Assembly (NCBI GenBank): GCA_035301485.1
Contig: DATGUF010000001.1
Span: 1 to 64,000 of the forward strand
DNA: 64,000 nucleotides
Origin: CALEAR01 sp035301485
Lineage (GTDB): Bacteria; Pseudomonadota; Gammaproteobacteria; Pseudomonadales; Alcanivoracaceae
Direction of reading: 5' to 3'
Every line of letters begins with the position of its first letter. Positions within the stretch are counted from its first letter, which is position 1. A program made the translations under genes and the position numbers. The notes beneath the pieces were generated by a model that did not search any database, was not told the DNA's origin, and worked only from the letters and a program-made list of their open reading frames with translations. Below are positions 1 to 7,831 of this stretch, piece after piece.

Positions 1-266
1 TCTACTTCGCCGCCAAAGTCGGCGTGCCCTGGGGTGTCAACGATATTAATACGGTAGTCGTTCCACTTAATGGCGGTGTTTTTAGCTAAGATGGTGATGC
101 CGCGCTCTTTTTCGATGTCGCCGGAATCCATGACTCGATCGCCATGATCAATGCGCTCGTCGAGGGTGCCGGAATGTTGTAAGAGTTTGTCCACGATGGT
201 GGTTTTACCATGGTCAACGTGGGCAATAATGGCAATGTTACGTAATTTACTGATACTTGAAGCCAT
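1..266 (-). CDS. typA: GTPase TypA/BipA, N-terminal part (gene runs off the left edge)
   Basis: Ribosome-associated translational GTPase that helps ribosome assembly and adaptation to cold and other stress. Reading the minus strand from an ATG at 266 gives a protein starting MASSISKLRNIAIIAHVDHG, with the P-loop AHVDHGKTT, the switch-I stretch EKERGITI and the G3 motif DTPGHADF in the TypA order. Only about 88 codons lie in the window; the EF-G-like domains 3-5 and the C-terminal domain are outside. The N-terminus is a few residues longer than the usual MIENLRNIAI start. A perfect inverted repeat lies just upstream at 294-313. In Pseudomonas-type genomes typA is near thiI and glnA, which matches the glutamine synthetase a few kb away here. 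Confidence 0.95.
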   Translation of the reverse strand, partial: MASSISKLRNIAIIAHVDHGKTTIVDKLLQHSGTLDERIDHGDRVMDSGDIEKERGITILAKNTAIKWNDYRINIVDTPGHADFGGEV

Positions 267-293
267 GAAGTGTTTTTCGCCTAGTAAATAAAG

Positions 294-313
294 GTATACG
301 GGTGCCCGTATAC
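294..313. repeat. Perfect 9-bp inverted repeat upstream of typA
   Basis: The arms GTATACGGG and CCCGTATAC flank a 2-bp centre (TG), 28 bp before the typA start codon. On the typA strand it is followed by a T-rich stretch (CTTTATTT). It could be an operator or a 5'-leader hairpin. The rest of the 267-584 gap holds a TATTAT hexamer on the minus strand (361-366), a possible typA -10 element without a good -35, and nothing else I can assign. Confidence 0.6.
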
Positions 314-584
314 AGGGGAAAGGAATGACCAGCCGAATGGCTGATGTTGAACCGGTGCCTATAATACACTTTTTTGGTTGGTTTGTACGTATTTACGTTG
401 AGTATGGTGTATAAACACAGCTGTTTTGTAACACCAAGTAGCGATAAACTAGCGCACAATAAGAAAGATTAAAGATGGTTTTACGTATGGATGCCCTTTT
501 TCGTGTGCAATTCCATTAGAATAGCTAACGAATTTTCAAACATAATATGCTGCGCTGTGAGGCGGGCATAACGAGGAGGGTGTT

Positions 585-1136
585 TTGCGTAAACTGCTTA
601 TTGCCATATTCGGCAGCTTGTGTTTATTGAGTGGAGGAGCCGCAGTGGCTGCTGACAACATACACAGTAAAGTTATTTATGGCTTGCACGAAAAAGCCAG
701 TTTCCCAGAACTAAACCTAACGCTCGAGGCAAAGCTAGATACTGGTGCTAAGAGCGCTTCGCTGAGCGCGTACGATATTGAAACCTTTGAGAAAAATGAT
801 GAAGAGTGGGTGCGCTTTAAATTAGGTGCAGAGCACGAAGAAGGGCGCGAAGTAGAATTGCCCATTGATAACACCGTGCTTATTCGCATGCGCAAAGAAG
901 AGCAAGATGAGGAAGATGGCAGCACAGCCCAGCGTCGTTTTGTGGTGAAGCTAACCGTGTGCATTGGTGAACGAGCTGTACCGATGCGCGTGAACTTAGC
1001 CGACCGCCGCCACTTTAATTACCCTTTGTTGGTGGGGTCTGAAGGCTTGCGTGCTTTGCGCGCATTGGTGGATTCTGCTGAAGAGTTTTCCGCCGGTGAG
1101 CCTCGATGCGACGATGTTGCTGTTGCAACAGAATAA
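585..1136 (+). CDS. Exported retropepsin-like ATP-dependent zinc protease family protein (RimK-associated)
   Basis: 183 residues. The N-terminus (basic MRKLL, hydrophobic run, AVAAD) looks like a cleavable signal peptide, so the protein probably acts in the periplasm. The mature part contains KLDTGAKSASLSA, the D-T-G-A signature of the retropepsin-like aspartyl protease fold. The family is named putative ATP-dependent zinc protease in databases, although the visible motif points to an aspartyl-type active site. Translation most likely starts at TTG 585, because a strong GAGGAGGG ribosome-binding site sits at 573-580. It heads a three-gene set with a 7TM inactive-transglutaminase protein and an ATP-grasp ligase-like enzyme; relatives of all three commonly occur together. 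The substrate is unknown. Confidence 0.8.
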   Translation: MRKLLIAIFGSLCLLSGGAAVAADNIHSKVIYGLHEKASFPELNLTLEAKLDTGAKSASLSAYDIETFEKNDEEWVRFKLGAEHEEGREVELPIDNTVLIRMRKEEQDEEDGSTAQRRFVVKLTVCIGERAVPMRVNLADRRHFNYPLLVGSEGLRALRALVDSAEEFSAGEPRCDDVAVATE

Positions 1137-1182
1137 TAGTTTTTTGTGCTAGTCAGCACTTTACTGAGTAGTAGGTAGCTAA

Positions 1183-2715
1183 ATGCGTGGTGTAAAACTG
1201 CATGCAATGATTCTGGCGCTGGTTCTTATTTTAATTGGGGGCAGCGCTACCCTTTATCAAATATTCGTATTGAAAGTGCCCGTGGCAGAAGATGAAACAG
1301 ATGCTGTGTGGGTGCTTGATGCGCGGGTGCAATTTAATGCCAACCAAGGCACGCCGGTAAAGGTAAGAATGTTTGTGCCACCACGTAATAACAGCTTCCT
1401 CACATTGAATGAAAGCTTTATTTCGCCTAATTACGGTGCCAACGTGCAAGAGGTGGATGGCAACCGGCAAGTGACGTGGTCGGTGCGCCAAGCTTCTGGC
1501 GAGCAAACTATTTATTATCGCCAGTCTTTGTCGCAGCGCTTTGGGGTAACTAATGTGGAAGAGGCTGGGCAAACTTTCCGGCCTCGGCCGGCCCTAGAGG
1601 GCGTGGAGAAAGCAGCCGCTAATGCGCTGTTGGAGCCGATCCGCCAACATTCCGCCGATGTGGAAACTTTTATTACTGAAATGGTGCGTCGCTTAAATAA
1701 TAAAGATGACGACAACGTAGCGTTGCTTTTAGGGGGCGATGTTAGCCCAGAAAACAGGGCTAAAGTGATTGAAACGCTGCTGTCGGTGGCGCATATACCT
1801 TCTGAGCACGTGCATACATTACGGCTTAGCACCTCGCAAAAACAAACCCCTGAACTATGGCTGCGTAGCTACAACGGCAAACGTTGGATTTATTTTAACC
1901 CCGTTACGGGGAAACAAGGCTTACCTTCAGACCGAGTGGTGTGGTGGTTTGGCAGTGAGCCCGTGGCAGCGGTGGAAGGTGGTAGCAAACCGCAAGTGAG
2001 CTTTAGTGTGGCTAAGACAGAAGTGAATGCTATCCGCATGGCGCAAACTAACCCGCAGGCACGAGAGCGTGCGCTGCTAGGCGCCTCCTTGTATGAGCTG
2101 CCCATTGCCACACAGGAATCCTACCGTGTGATGCTGATGATTCCAGCGGGGGTGTTGTTAATTCTGCTATTGCGCAACTTAGTGGGCTTACAAACTTTGG
2201 GAACCTTTACGCCTGTGCTGATAGCGCTAGCCTTCCGTGAAACTGAGCTTGTATCGGGTATTGTGATGTTTACGGTTATCACAGCCATCGGTTTGTCGTT
2301 GCGTTCTTATTTAGAGCATTTGCGTTTGCAGCTTTTCTCGCGGCTCTCGGTGGTGCTCACCTTTGTTATTCTTCTCATGGCCTTCATTAGTGTGGTGGGC
2401 TACAAACTAGGTATTGAGCGCGGGCTTTCCATTGCTCTGTTCCCCATGGTGATTCTAACCATGGTTATTGAACGTTTATCCATCGTGTGGGAAGAACGCG
2501 GCCCAGGCCAAGTAATGAAAACGGCCTTAGCCACGCTCATTGCAGCTACTTTTGCTCACCTGTTGATGAGCCAAGCGGCTTTGTCGTATTTCTTCTTTAC
2601 GTTCCCCGGCGTGTTGCTCGTTATGGTGGGCATCATGTTGCTCATGGGGCACTACCGTGGTTACCGCTTGAGCGAATTAATTCGTTTCCGAGCGTTGGCT
2701 GAAAAGGGAAGCTAA
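1183..2715 (+). CDS. Inactive transglutaminase-7TM membrane protein (UUP1 family)
   Basis: 510 residues. One N-terminal membrane anchor (residues about 8-30) precedes a periplasmic domain of about 280 residues, which belongs by overall pattern to the inactive transglutaminase family. The C-terminal third (from about residue 310) is a run of hydrophobic helices, consistent with the 7TM module of this family. The gene lies 46 bp after the protease gene and ends 2 bp before the ATP-grasp gene, so it is almost certainly co-transcribed with both. Such fusions are thought to bind peptides rather than crosslink them; that is family knowledge, not seen here. The cellular role is unknown. Confidence 0.8.
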   Translation: MRGVKLHAMILALVLILIGGSATLYQIFVLKVPVAEDETDAVWVLDARVQFNANQGTPVKVRMFVPPRNNSFLTLNESFISPNYGANVQEVDGNRQVTWSVRQASGEQTIYYRQSLSQRFGVTNVEEAGQTFRPRPALEGVEKAAANALLEPIRQHSADVETFITEMVRRLNNKDDDNVALLLGGDVSPENRAKVIETLLSVAHIPSEHVHTLRLSTSQKQTPELWLRSYNGKRWIYFNPVTGKQGLPSDRVVWWFGSEPVAAVEGGSKPQVSFSVAKTEVNAIRMAQTNPQARERALLGASLYELPIATQESYRVMLMIPAGVLLILLLRNLVGLQTLGTFTPVLIALAFRETELVSGIVMFTVITAIGLSLRSYLEHLRLQLFSRLSVVLTFVILLMAFISVVGYKLGIERGLSIALFPMVILTMVIERLSIVWEERGPGQVMKTALATLIAATFAHLLMSQAALSYFFFTFPGVLLVMVGIMLLMGHYRGYRLSELIRFRALAEKGS

Positions 2716-2717
2716 CC

Positions 2718-3704
2718 ATGTGGAAGGTGTGGAAGCAGCTTAAAAAACGTGGAGTGATGGGCATTAATTCCCGTAATGGCGGTTATGTGATGCGCTATAA
2801 TCGCCGCCATTTGTACCCATTAGTGGATGACAAAGTGCTGACTAAAGAGAAAGCACTTGAAGTGGGTATTCGTGTGCCAGAACAATACGCAGTGATTGAA
2901 ACGGAGCAGCAAATTAAGCGTTTTAGCCAATTGCTTCGTGGGCGTTCTGATTTTGTGATTAAGCCTGCAGAAGGCGCAGGCGGTGATGGCATCTTGGTGA
3001 TCACCGATCGGTTTGAAGGCATGTATCGCACGGCGGGTGGAAAGCTGTTAACCGAAGGCGATATTGAGCACCATCTATCGGGCATTATTTCAGGAATTTA
3101 CTCTCTTGGTGGCTACCGTGATAAAGCCTTAGTGGAATACAGAGTGACACCCGACGAGGTGTTTGCGGCTATTAGTTATGAAGGGGTGCCCGATATACGC
3201 TTGATAGTGTTGCGGGGGTATCCTGTGATGGCCATGTTACGGCTGCCCACTAGGCAGTCGCAAGGTAAAGCCAACCTTCACCAAGGCGCTATTGGTGTAG
3301 GCGTAGATTTGGCCACGGGCATCACCATTAGTGGCACCTGGCACAACCGTATTATTCATCGCCACCCCGATACCACCAACCCTGTGGCAGGAGTGCAATT
3401 GCCTGATTGGGACGATTTCATGCGTTTGGCCAGTGGCTGCTATGAGCTTACTGGGCTTGGTTACATCGGCGTGGATTTAGTGCTTGATAAAGACGAGGGC
3501 GCCATGATGTTAGAAATTAATGCACGCCCTGGTTTGAACATTCAAATTGCCAACGACGATGGTTTAGAGCGTCGCTGCCGAGTAGTGGAAAAGCACCTTG
3601 CCCAACGCGAGCAGGCTAAGCAGCCATTTGAAAGTGTGGCCGACAGGGTGCGCTTCAGCCAGCAGCATTTTGGCTCACACTTGCTCGATGAAGTGGTGTC
3701 TTAA
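2718..3704 (+). CDS. Alpha-L-glutamate ligase-like ATP-grasp protein (RimK-related)
   Basis: 328 residues, no signal peptide, so cytoplasmic. The ATP-grasp fold is visible: the N-terminal lobe, FVIKPAEGAGGDGILVI (ATP-binding lysine and glycine-rich loop), a region with QGKANLHQGAIGVGVD, and the Mg-binding end MMLEINARPGLNIQIAN. The family resembles RimK, which adds glutamate to ribosomal protein S6, but is a separate branch. An SD-like GGGAAG precedes ATG 2718. Its coupling to a membrane transglutaminase-like protein and an exported protease suggests joint formation and removal of a peptide or amino-acid modification (inference). A weak hairpin (AACGC/GCGTT, 3719-3732) followed by T residues may end the transcript. 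Confidence 0.85.
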   Translation: MWKVWKQLKKRGVMGINSRNGGYVMRYNRRHLYPLVDDKVLTKEKALEVGIRVPEQYAVIETEQQIKRFSQLLRGRSDFVIKPAEGAGGDGILVITDRFEGMYRTAGGKLLTEGDIEHHLSGIISGIYSLGGYRDKALVEYRVTPDEVFAAISYEGVPDIRLIVLRGYPVMAMLRLPTRQSQGKANLHQGAIGVGVDLATGITISGTWHNRIIHRHPDTTNPVAGVQLPDWDDFMRLASGCYELTGLGYIGVDLVLDKDEGAMMLEINARPGLNIQIANDDGLERRCRVVEKHLAQREQAKQPFESVADRVRFSQQHFGSHLLDEVVS

Positions 3705-3872
3705 ACGGGTGCAATGCCAACGCAAGAGCGTTTTATAGCCCATGGCACCCTTAATGTTTGTTCTTTATGGCGAAGGCTTAGCTAGGGGCTTGCTCGCCTT
3801 TCTGTTATACTCCTCCCGATTTTATCCGCAGCAAATTGTACCGGGGCTTTGAGCCTCAAGATGAGAAAATTT

Positions 3873-5021
3873 ATGTCGCAAACTCAACTTTCCACCACCG
3901 AAAAACCGTTTAAGCGCAAAGCCTTAGCGTTAGTGTCTGGTGGGTTAGATTCCATGCTAGCCGTGCGCGTTATTCAAGAGCAAGGCATCGAAGTGGAAGG
4001 CGTTAACTTCTATACCGGTTTTTGTGTAGAGGGCCATACGCAAGCCATTCGTGAGCGCGATAAAAACAAAAACAAACGAAACGATGCCCTTTGGGTGGCA
4101 GAGCAGTTAGGTATCAAGCTGCATATCGTTGATATTTCAGAAGAATATAAAGATGTGGTGCTGAACCCGAAGCATGGTTATGGCGCCCATTTAAACCCTT
4201 GCCTCGACTGCAAAATTTTCATGGTAAACCAAGCCACGTTGATGCTAAGCAAAGCACGTGAGTTTGCAGGTGACGAAGGGTTTGATTTTATTATTACCGG
4301 CGAAGTTATCGGGCAGCGCCCCAAATCGCAGCTAAAGTGGACCATGCCAGTGATTGCGCGTGAATCTGGCGCTGACGACCGCCTATTGCGCCCCCTCAGC
4401 GCCTTAAACCTAGATCCCACCTTGCCAGAGCGTGAGGGCTGGGTGAACCGCGAGGAGTTGTATGGCTTTAGTGGCCGCAACCGTAAACCGCAATTAGAGT
4501 TAGCGGAAAAGTTTGGGTTAACTGATTTTGCTCAGCCAGCCGGTGGTTGCTGTTTCTTAACTCATGAAGTGTACTCCAATAAATTGGCCGATTTATGGCA
4601 AGCTCAAAACAAGCGTGATTACGAACTCGACGACATCATGTTGCTTAAAGTGGGCCGCCATATTCGTCCTAAACCACACTTTAAAATGATTGTTAGCCGT
4701 GAGGAAGGCGAGGGTAATTTCTTGCAAGGATACCGTTACCAATATCCTAGTATAGAAATCGTTAGCCATCGTGGTCCGTTAACACTCATTGATGGTGATG
4801 TGTCTAATGAAGAGGATTTAACTTTGGCGGCATCCATTGCCGCGCGGTTCTCGCAAGGACGCAGCGCTGAAGAAGTGGTGGTGGCATTCCGCGAGCCCAA
4901 TGGCGTAACGCGTGAAATTACGGTGAAGCCTATGCGCCCTGACCAAATAGATCCTATGTGGCACGTGGGCGAGCACAGGCCGAACCTTCCTCCTGCACCT
5001 AAACAACAAGAGGAAGCTTAA
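3873..5021 (+). CDS. MnmA/ThiI-like PP-loop tRNA thiolation enzyme with C-terminal NFACT-like RNA-binding domain
   Basis: About 382 residues. The N-terminal half is a PP-loop ATPase (LVSGGLDSMLA) of the kind that adenylates a uridine or sulfur carrier in 2-thiouridine or 4-thiouridine synthesis. Two cysteine-containing segments, LNPCLDCKIFM and PAGGCCFLTHE, are candidates for sulfur transfer or metal binding. The last ~110 residues (MLLKVGRHIRPKPHFKMIVSR onward) resemble the NFACT-R-type RNA-binding domain found in such fusions. Annotation pipelines often call this tRNA (5-methylaminomethyl-2-thiouridylate)-methyltransferase. Alternative starts exist at 3849 (TTG) and 3861 (ATG); 3873 is preferred for its position relative to GAG. 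A TusA-like sulfur carrier gene follows after 2 bp, supporting a role in sulfur relay. The exact tRNA target is unknown. Confidence 0.75.
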   Translation: MSQTQLSTTEKPFKRKALALVSGGLDSMLAVRVIQEQGIEVEGVNFYTGFCVEGHTQAIRERDKNKNKRNDALWVAEQLGIKLHIVDISEEYKDVVLNPKHGYGAHLNPCLDCKIFMVNQATLMLSKAREFAGDEGFDFIITGEVIGQRPKSQLKWTMPVIARESGADDRLLRPLSALNLDPTLPEREGWVNREELYGFSGRNRKPQLELAEKFGLTDFAQPAGGCCFLTHEVYSNKLADLWQAQNKRDYELDDIMLLKVGRHIRPKPHFKMIVSREEGEGNFLQGYRYQYPSIEIVSHRGPLTLIDGDVSNEEDLTLAASIAARFSQGRSAEEVVVAFREPNGVTREITVKPMRPDQIDPMWHVGEHRPNLPPAPKQQEEA

Positions 5022-5023
5022 AC

Positions 5024-5248
5024 GTGGAAGAATTAGATGTGCGCCGTTTATTGTGCCCCATGCCGGTTATTCGCACCCAAAACAAAGTGAAAGACATGGC
5101 CACAGGGGCTGAGCTGCTAGTGACGGGCACAGACCCAGGCATGCTCAGTGATATACCCGCTTGGTGCCGCATTAATGGCCATGAAGTGGTGGCGATGCAC
5201 GAAGGTAAAGGTGAATACCAAGTGCATTTACGTGTGCAGCATTCGTAA
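5024..5248 (+). CDS. TusA-family sulfurtransferase
   Basis: 74 residues starting at GTG 5024. The family signature is clear: RRLLCPMPVIRTQNKV, with the CPxP motif whose cysteine carries the persulfide sulfur, followed by a glycine/aspartate-rich loop (TGTDPGM). TusA proteins pass sulfur from a cysteine desulfurase to tRNA-thiolating or molybdenum-cofactor enzymes. Placed 2 bp behind the PP-loop thiolase-like gene, it is best read as that enzyme's dedicated sulfur donor (inference). A stand-alone TusA for MnmA may exist elsewhere in the genome, so I give no symbol. Confidence 0.85.
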   Translation: MEELDVRRLLCPMPVIRTQNKVKDMATGAELLVTGTDPGMLSDIPAWCRINGHEVVAMHEGKGEYQVHLRVQHS

Positions 5249-5296
5249 CATAAGTTATACCAATACAACAAAAGCGCTCTGGGAGGGCGTGCAATT

Positions 5297-6703
5297 ATGC
5301 CTGGTAAAACGCTGAAATTAATTAAAGAAACAGATGCCAAATGGGTAGACCTTCGCTTCACAGACAGCCGCGGTAAAGAGCAGCATGTTAGCTTTCCTGT
5401 TTCACAGGTAGACGAAGAGTTTTTCACTGAAGGGCGTATGTTTGATGGCTCTTCTTTTGCAGCGTGGAAGGGCGTAAATGAATCAGACATGATGCTGATG
5501 CCTGATGATGATTCCGCTGTGCTAGATCCTTTCACGGATGCGGTGACTGTTAATGTGCGCTGCAACATTGTGGACCCTGTCACCATGCAAGGCTACGACC
5601 GCGACCCACGCACTATTGCACAGCGCGCAGAAGAATATTTGCGTGCCACAGGCATTGCCGATGAAGCTCTGTTTGGGCCGGAACCTGAGTTTTTTGTGTT
5701 TGACGGTGTGCGCTGGCGCAATGAGATGCACAGCACTTTGTACCAAATTTACTCGGACGAAGGCGCCTGGATGAACGGTGCTAAATATGAGGGTACCAAC
5801 ACTGGCCACCGTCCTGGTGTGAGTGGTGGTTATTTCCCTGTGCCGCCAGTAGATAGCTTGCATGATTTACGTGCCGCCATGTGTATGTCGTTAGAAAGCA
5901 TGGGCCTAGAAGTGGAAACGCATCACCACGAAGTGGGTACAGCAGGGCAGTGTGAAATTGGTGTTGGCCCCGCCACGCTCACGCGCAAAGCGGATGAAGT
6001 TCAGATTTTAAAATACTGTGTGCATAACGTGGCGCATGCTTACGGTAAAACGGCTACGTTTATGCCTAAGCCGTTAGTGGGCGACAGTGGCTCTGGCTTA
6101 CACGTGCATCAGTCGTTACAAAAAGATGGCCGCAACTTGTTTGTGGGCGACCTTTACGGTGGCTTGAGTGAGACGGCTCTGTATTACATTGGTGGCTTGA
6201 TTCATCATGCGAAAGCCCTTAGTGCACTCACGAACCCTAGCACCAACTCTTACAAACGTTTGGTGCCTGGTTTTGAGGCGCCTGTGAAGCTGGCTTATTC
6301 AGCGCGTAACCGCTCTGCTGCGATTCGTATTCCTTATGCTACGAGCCCCAAAGGCCGCCGCATTGAGGCGCGTTTCCCAGATTCCACCTCAAACCCTTAT
6401 TTGTGCTTTGCAGCCATGTTGATGGCGGGCCTTGATGGTATCCAAAACAAGATCCACCCTGGCGAAGCGATGGATAAAGATTTGTACGGTTTGCCCCCAG
6501 AGGAAGCGCAGCAGGTGCCAACGTTGGCTAGCTCTTTAGAGGAAGCCATTTCTGCGTTGCAGCAAGATCACGAGTTCCTCTTAAAGGGTAATGTGTTCAC
6601 GGACGATTGCTTGCAAGCCTACATTTCGCTGTTGCAACAAGATGTAGACCGTTTGAAAGTGGCGCCGCACCCGCTAGAGTTTGATATGTACTATTCCTTA
6701 TAA
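5297..6703 (+). CDS. glnA: Type I glutamine synthetase
   Basis: 468 residues, the normal length for the bacterial dodecameric GSI enzyme that makes glutamine from glutamate, ammonia and ATP. Diagnostic segments: FDGSSFAAWKG near the N-terminus, the catalytic region EVGTAGQCEIGVG, GSGLHVHQSL, NRSAAIRIPY and RRIEARFPD. The adenylylation loop reads DLYGLPPEE, with the target tyrosine present, so regulation by GlnE is possible. A strong GGGAGGG ribosome-binding site (5281-5287) precedes ATG 5297. No ntrB/ntrC genes adjoin it in this window; instead the neighbours are the tRNA-thiolation pair and dtd. Confidence 0.97.
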   Translation: MPGKTLKLIKETDAKWVDLRFTDSRGKEQHVSFPVSQVDEEFFTEGRMFDGSSFAAWKGVNESDMMLMPDDDSAVLDPFTDAVTVNVRCNIVDPVTMQGYDRDPRTIAQRAEEYLRATGIADEALFGPEPEFFVFDGVRWRNEMHSTLYQIYSDEGAWMNGAKYEGTNTGHRPGVSGGYFPVPPVDSLHDLRAAMCMSLESMGLEVETHHHEVGTAGQCEIGVGPATLTRKADEVQILKYCVHNVAHAYGKTATFMPKPLVGDSGSGLHVHQSLQKDGRNLFVGDLYGGLSETALYYIGGLIHHAKALSALTNPSTNSYKRLVPGFEAPVKLAYSARNRSAAIRIPYATSPKGRRIEARFPDSTSNPYLCFAAMLMAGLDGIQNKIHPGEAMDKDLYGLPPEEAQQVPTLASSLEEAISALQQDHEFLLKGNVFTDDCLQAYISLLQQDVDRLKVAPHPLEFDMYYSL

Positions 6704-6720
6704 CTAAAGGCGTTAGAGCT

Positions 6721-7161
6721 GTGAAAGTATTGTTACAGCGAGTATCCGCCGCGCATGTGGAAGTAAACGAAGAGACCATCGGCCAAATTGGCCATGGTCT
6801 CTTGTTGTTAGTGGGCATTTGTAAAGGTGATACGCCTGCTACGGTGGAAAAACTCGCGCAGAAAGTATTGGGTTACCGTGTTTTTGAAGATGAGCAGGGC
6901 AAGATGAACCTTAATGTTCAGCAAGCCGGTGGCGGGTTGTTGATCGTATCGCAATTTACTTTGTCGGCAGATACGGACAAAGGGTTGCGGCCCAGTTTTT
7001 CATCCAGTGCCCCACCTGCAGAAGCACAACGGCTATATGAGTACTTCGTGCAATGCTGCACCGCGGCAGGGGTGCCGGTGGCCACTGGGCAGTTTGGCGC
7101 GGACATGCAAGTACATTTAGTGAACGACGGGCCGGTGACATTCCTGCTAGAAGCCAATTAG
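6721..7161 (+). CDS. dtd: D-aminoacyl-tRNA deacylase
   Basis: 146 residues starting at GTG 6721. Dtd hydrolyses D-amino acids (and mischarged glycine) from tRNA. The two active-site signatures are present: SQFTLSAD (family SQFTLYAD) and NDGPVTFLLE with the Gly-cisPro pair that excludes L-amino acids. The N-terminus MKVLLQRVSAAHVEV is typical. The gene follows glnA by 17 bp and is probably co-transcribed with it. Confidence 0.95.
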   Translation: MKVLLQRVSAAHVEVNEETIGQIGHGLLLLVGICKGDTPATVEKLAQKVLGYRVFEDEQGKMNLNVQQAGGGLLIVSQFTLSADTDKGLRPSFSSSAPPAEAQRLYEYFVQCCTAAGVPVATGQFGADMQVHLVNDGPVTFLLEAN

Positions 7162-7271
7162 ATGTTTACATCTAGCTCTAAGCGCTTTATTTTGATGAGA
7201 GGTGCTTGCTCTTAGGCAGCACTACTCTGAACGATTGAGAAAAGCTTTGCGACTGTAAAAAGGAAAATAAC

Positions 7272-7754
7272 ATGAAAAGAATAATGTTAGCGGGTGCTTT
7301 ATTAGGTGCTTCAATGACAGCTTCTGCGGTGGCGCCAGGTGGGCCAAACTGTGGTTGGGGAAACATGGTTTTTGAAGGTAAAAGTGGGCTACCAGTTCAT
7401 CTTTTAGCGACAATTGTAAACGGTACTTCAGGTAACGCTACGTTTGGTATGACTTCAGGCACCAACGGCTGTAGCACTAATGGCGCACTAACCTACGGCG
7501 GCAAAAGCTTACTAGGTATGAATGGTGTGCTTGAAGAAGTGGCCCATGATGTAGCGATGGGTGAAGGTGAAGCGTTAACTGCTTTATCAGTAGCAATGGG
7601 TGTTTCTGTAGAAGATAGAAGCCACTTTAATAATGTATTGCATGAACAGTTTGCGTTCATCTTCCCTTCTGAAGATGCAACGGCTGAAGAAGTACACGCA
7701 AACATTCTTGCAGTGATGCAAGCAGACGAAAAGTTAGCGAAATACTCAGCGTAA
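7272..7754 (+). CDS. DUF3015 family exported protein
   Basis: 160 residues with a clear signal peptide (MKRIMLAGALLGASMTASA). The mature protein begins with PGGPNCGWGNMVFEG and contains TSGTNGCSTNGALTYGG, the Gly/Asn/Cys-rich pattern of DUF3015 proteins, which are common in gammaproteobacteria and of unknown function. The two conserved cysteines could form a disulfide in the periplasm. It is monocistronic: 110 bp separate it from dtd and a strong terminator follows. Confidence 0.8.
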   Translation: MKRIMLAGALLGASMTASAVAPGGPNCGWGNMVFEGKSGLPVHLLATIVNGTSGNATFGMTSGTNGCSTNGALTYGGKSLLGMNGVLEEVAHDVAMGEGEALTALSVAMGVSVEDRSHFNNVLHEQFAFIFPSEDATAEEVHANILAVMQADEKLAKYSA

Positions 7755-7772
7755 TTTAATTATAGCGCAACA

Positions 7773-7810
7773 GCCCTGCCGGTTATCACTATCGGTGGGG
7801 CGTTTTTTTT
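7773..7810 (+). terminator. Rho-independent terminator after the DUF3015 gene
   Basis: An 11-bp stem (GCCCTGCCGGT with ATCGGTGGGGC, counting three G-T wobbles) around a 7-base loop is followed by eight T residues at 7803-7810. It separates the DUF3015 gene from the DUF4105 gene 21 bp further on. Confidence 0.85.
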
Positions 7811-7831
7811 GCCGAAAAGAGTCAATAAATA

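Noticed and set aside
247..459. 70-codon minus-strand frame before typA
   Set aside because: Out of frame with the typA start it overlaps, no ribosome-binding site and no domain; the region is better read as the typA leader.
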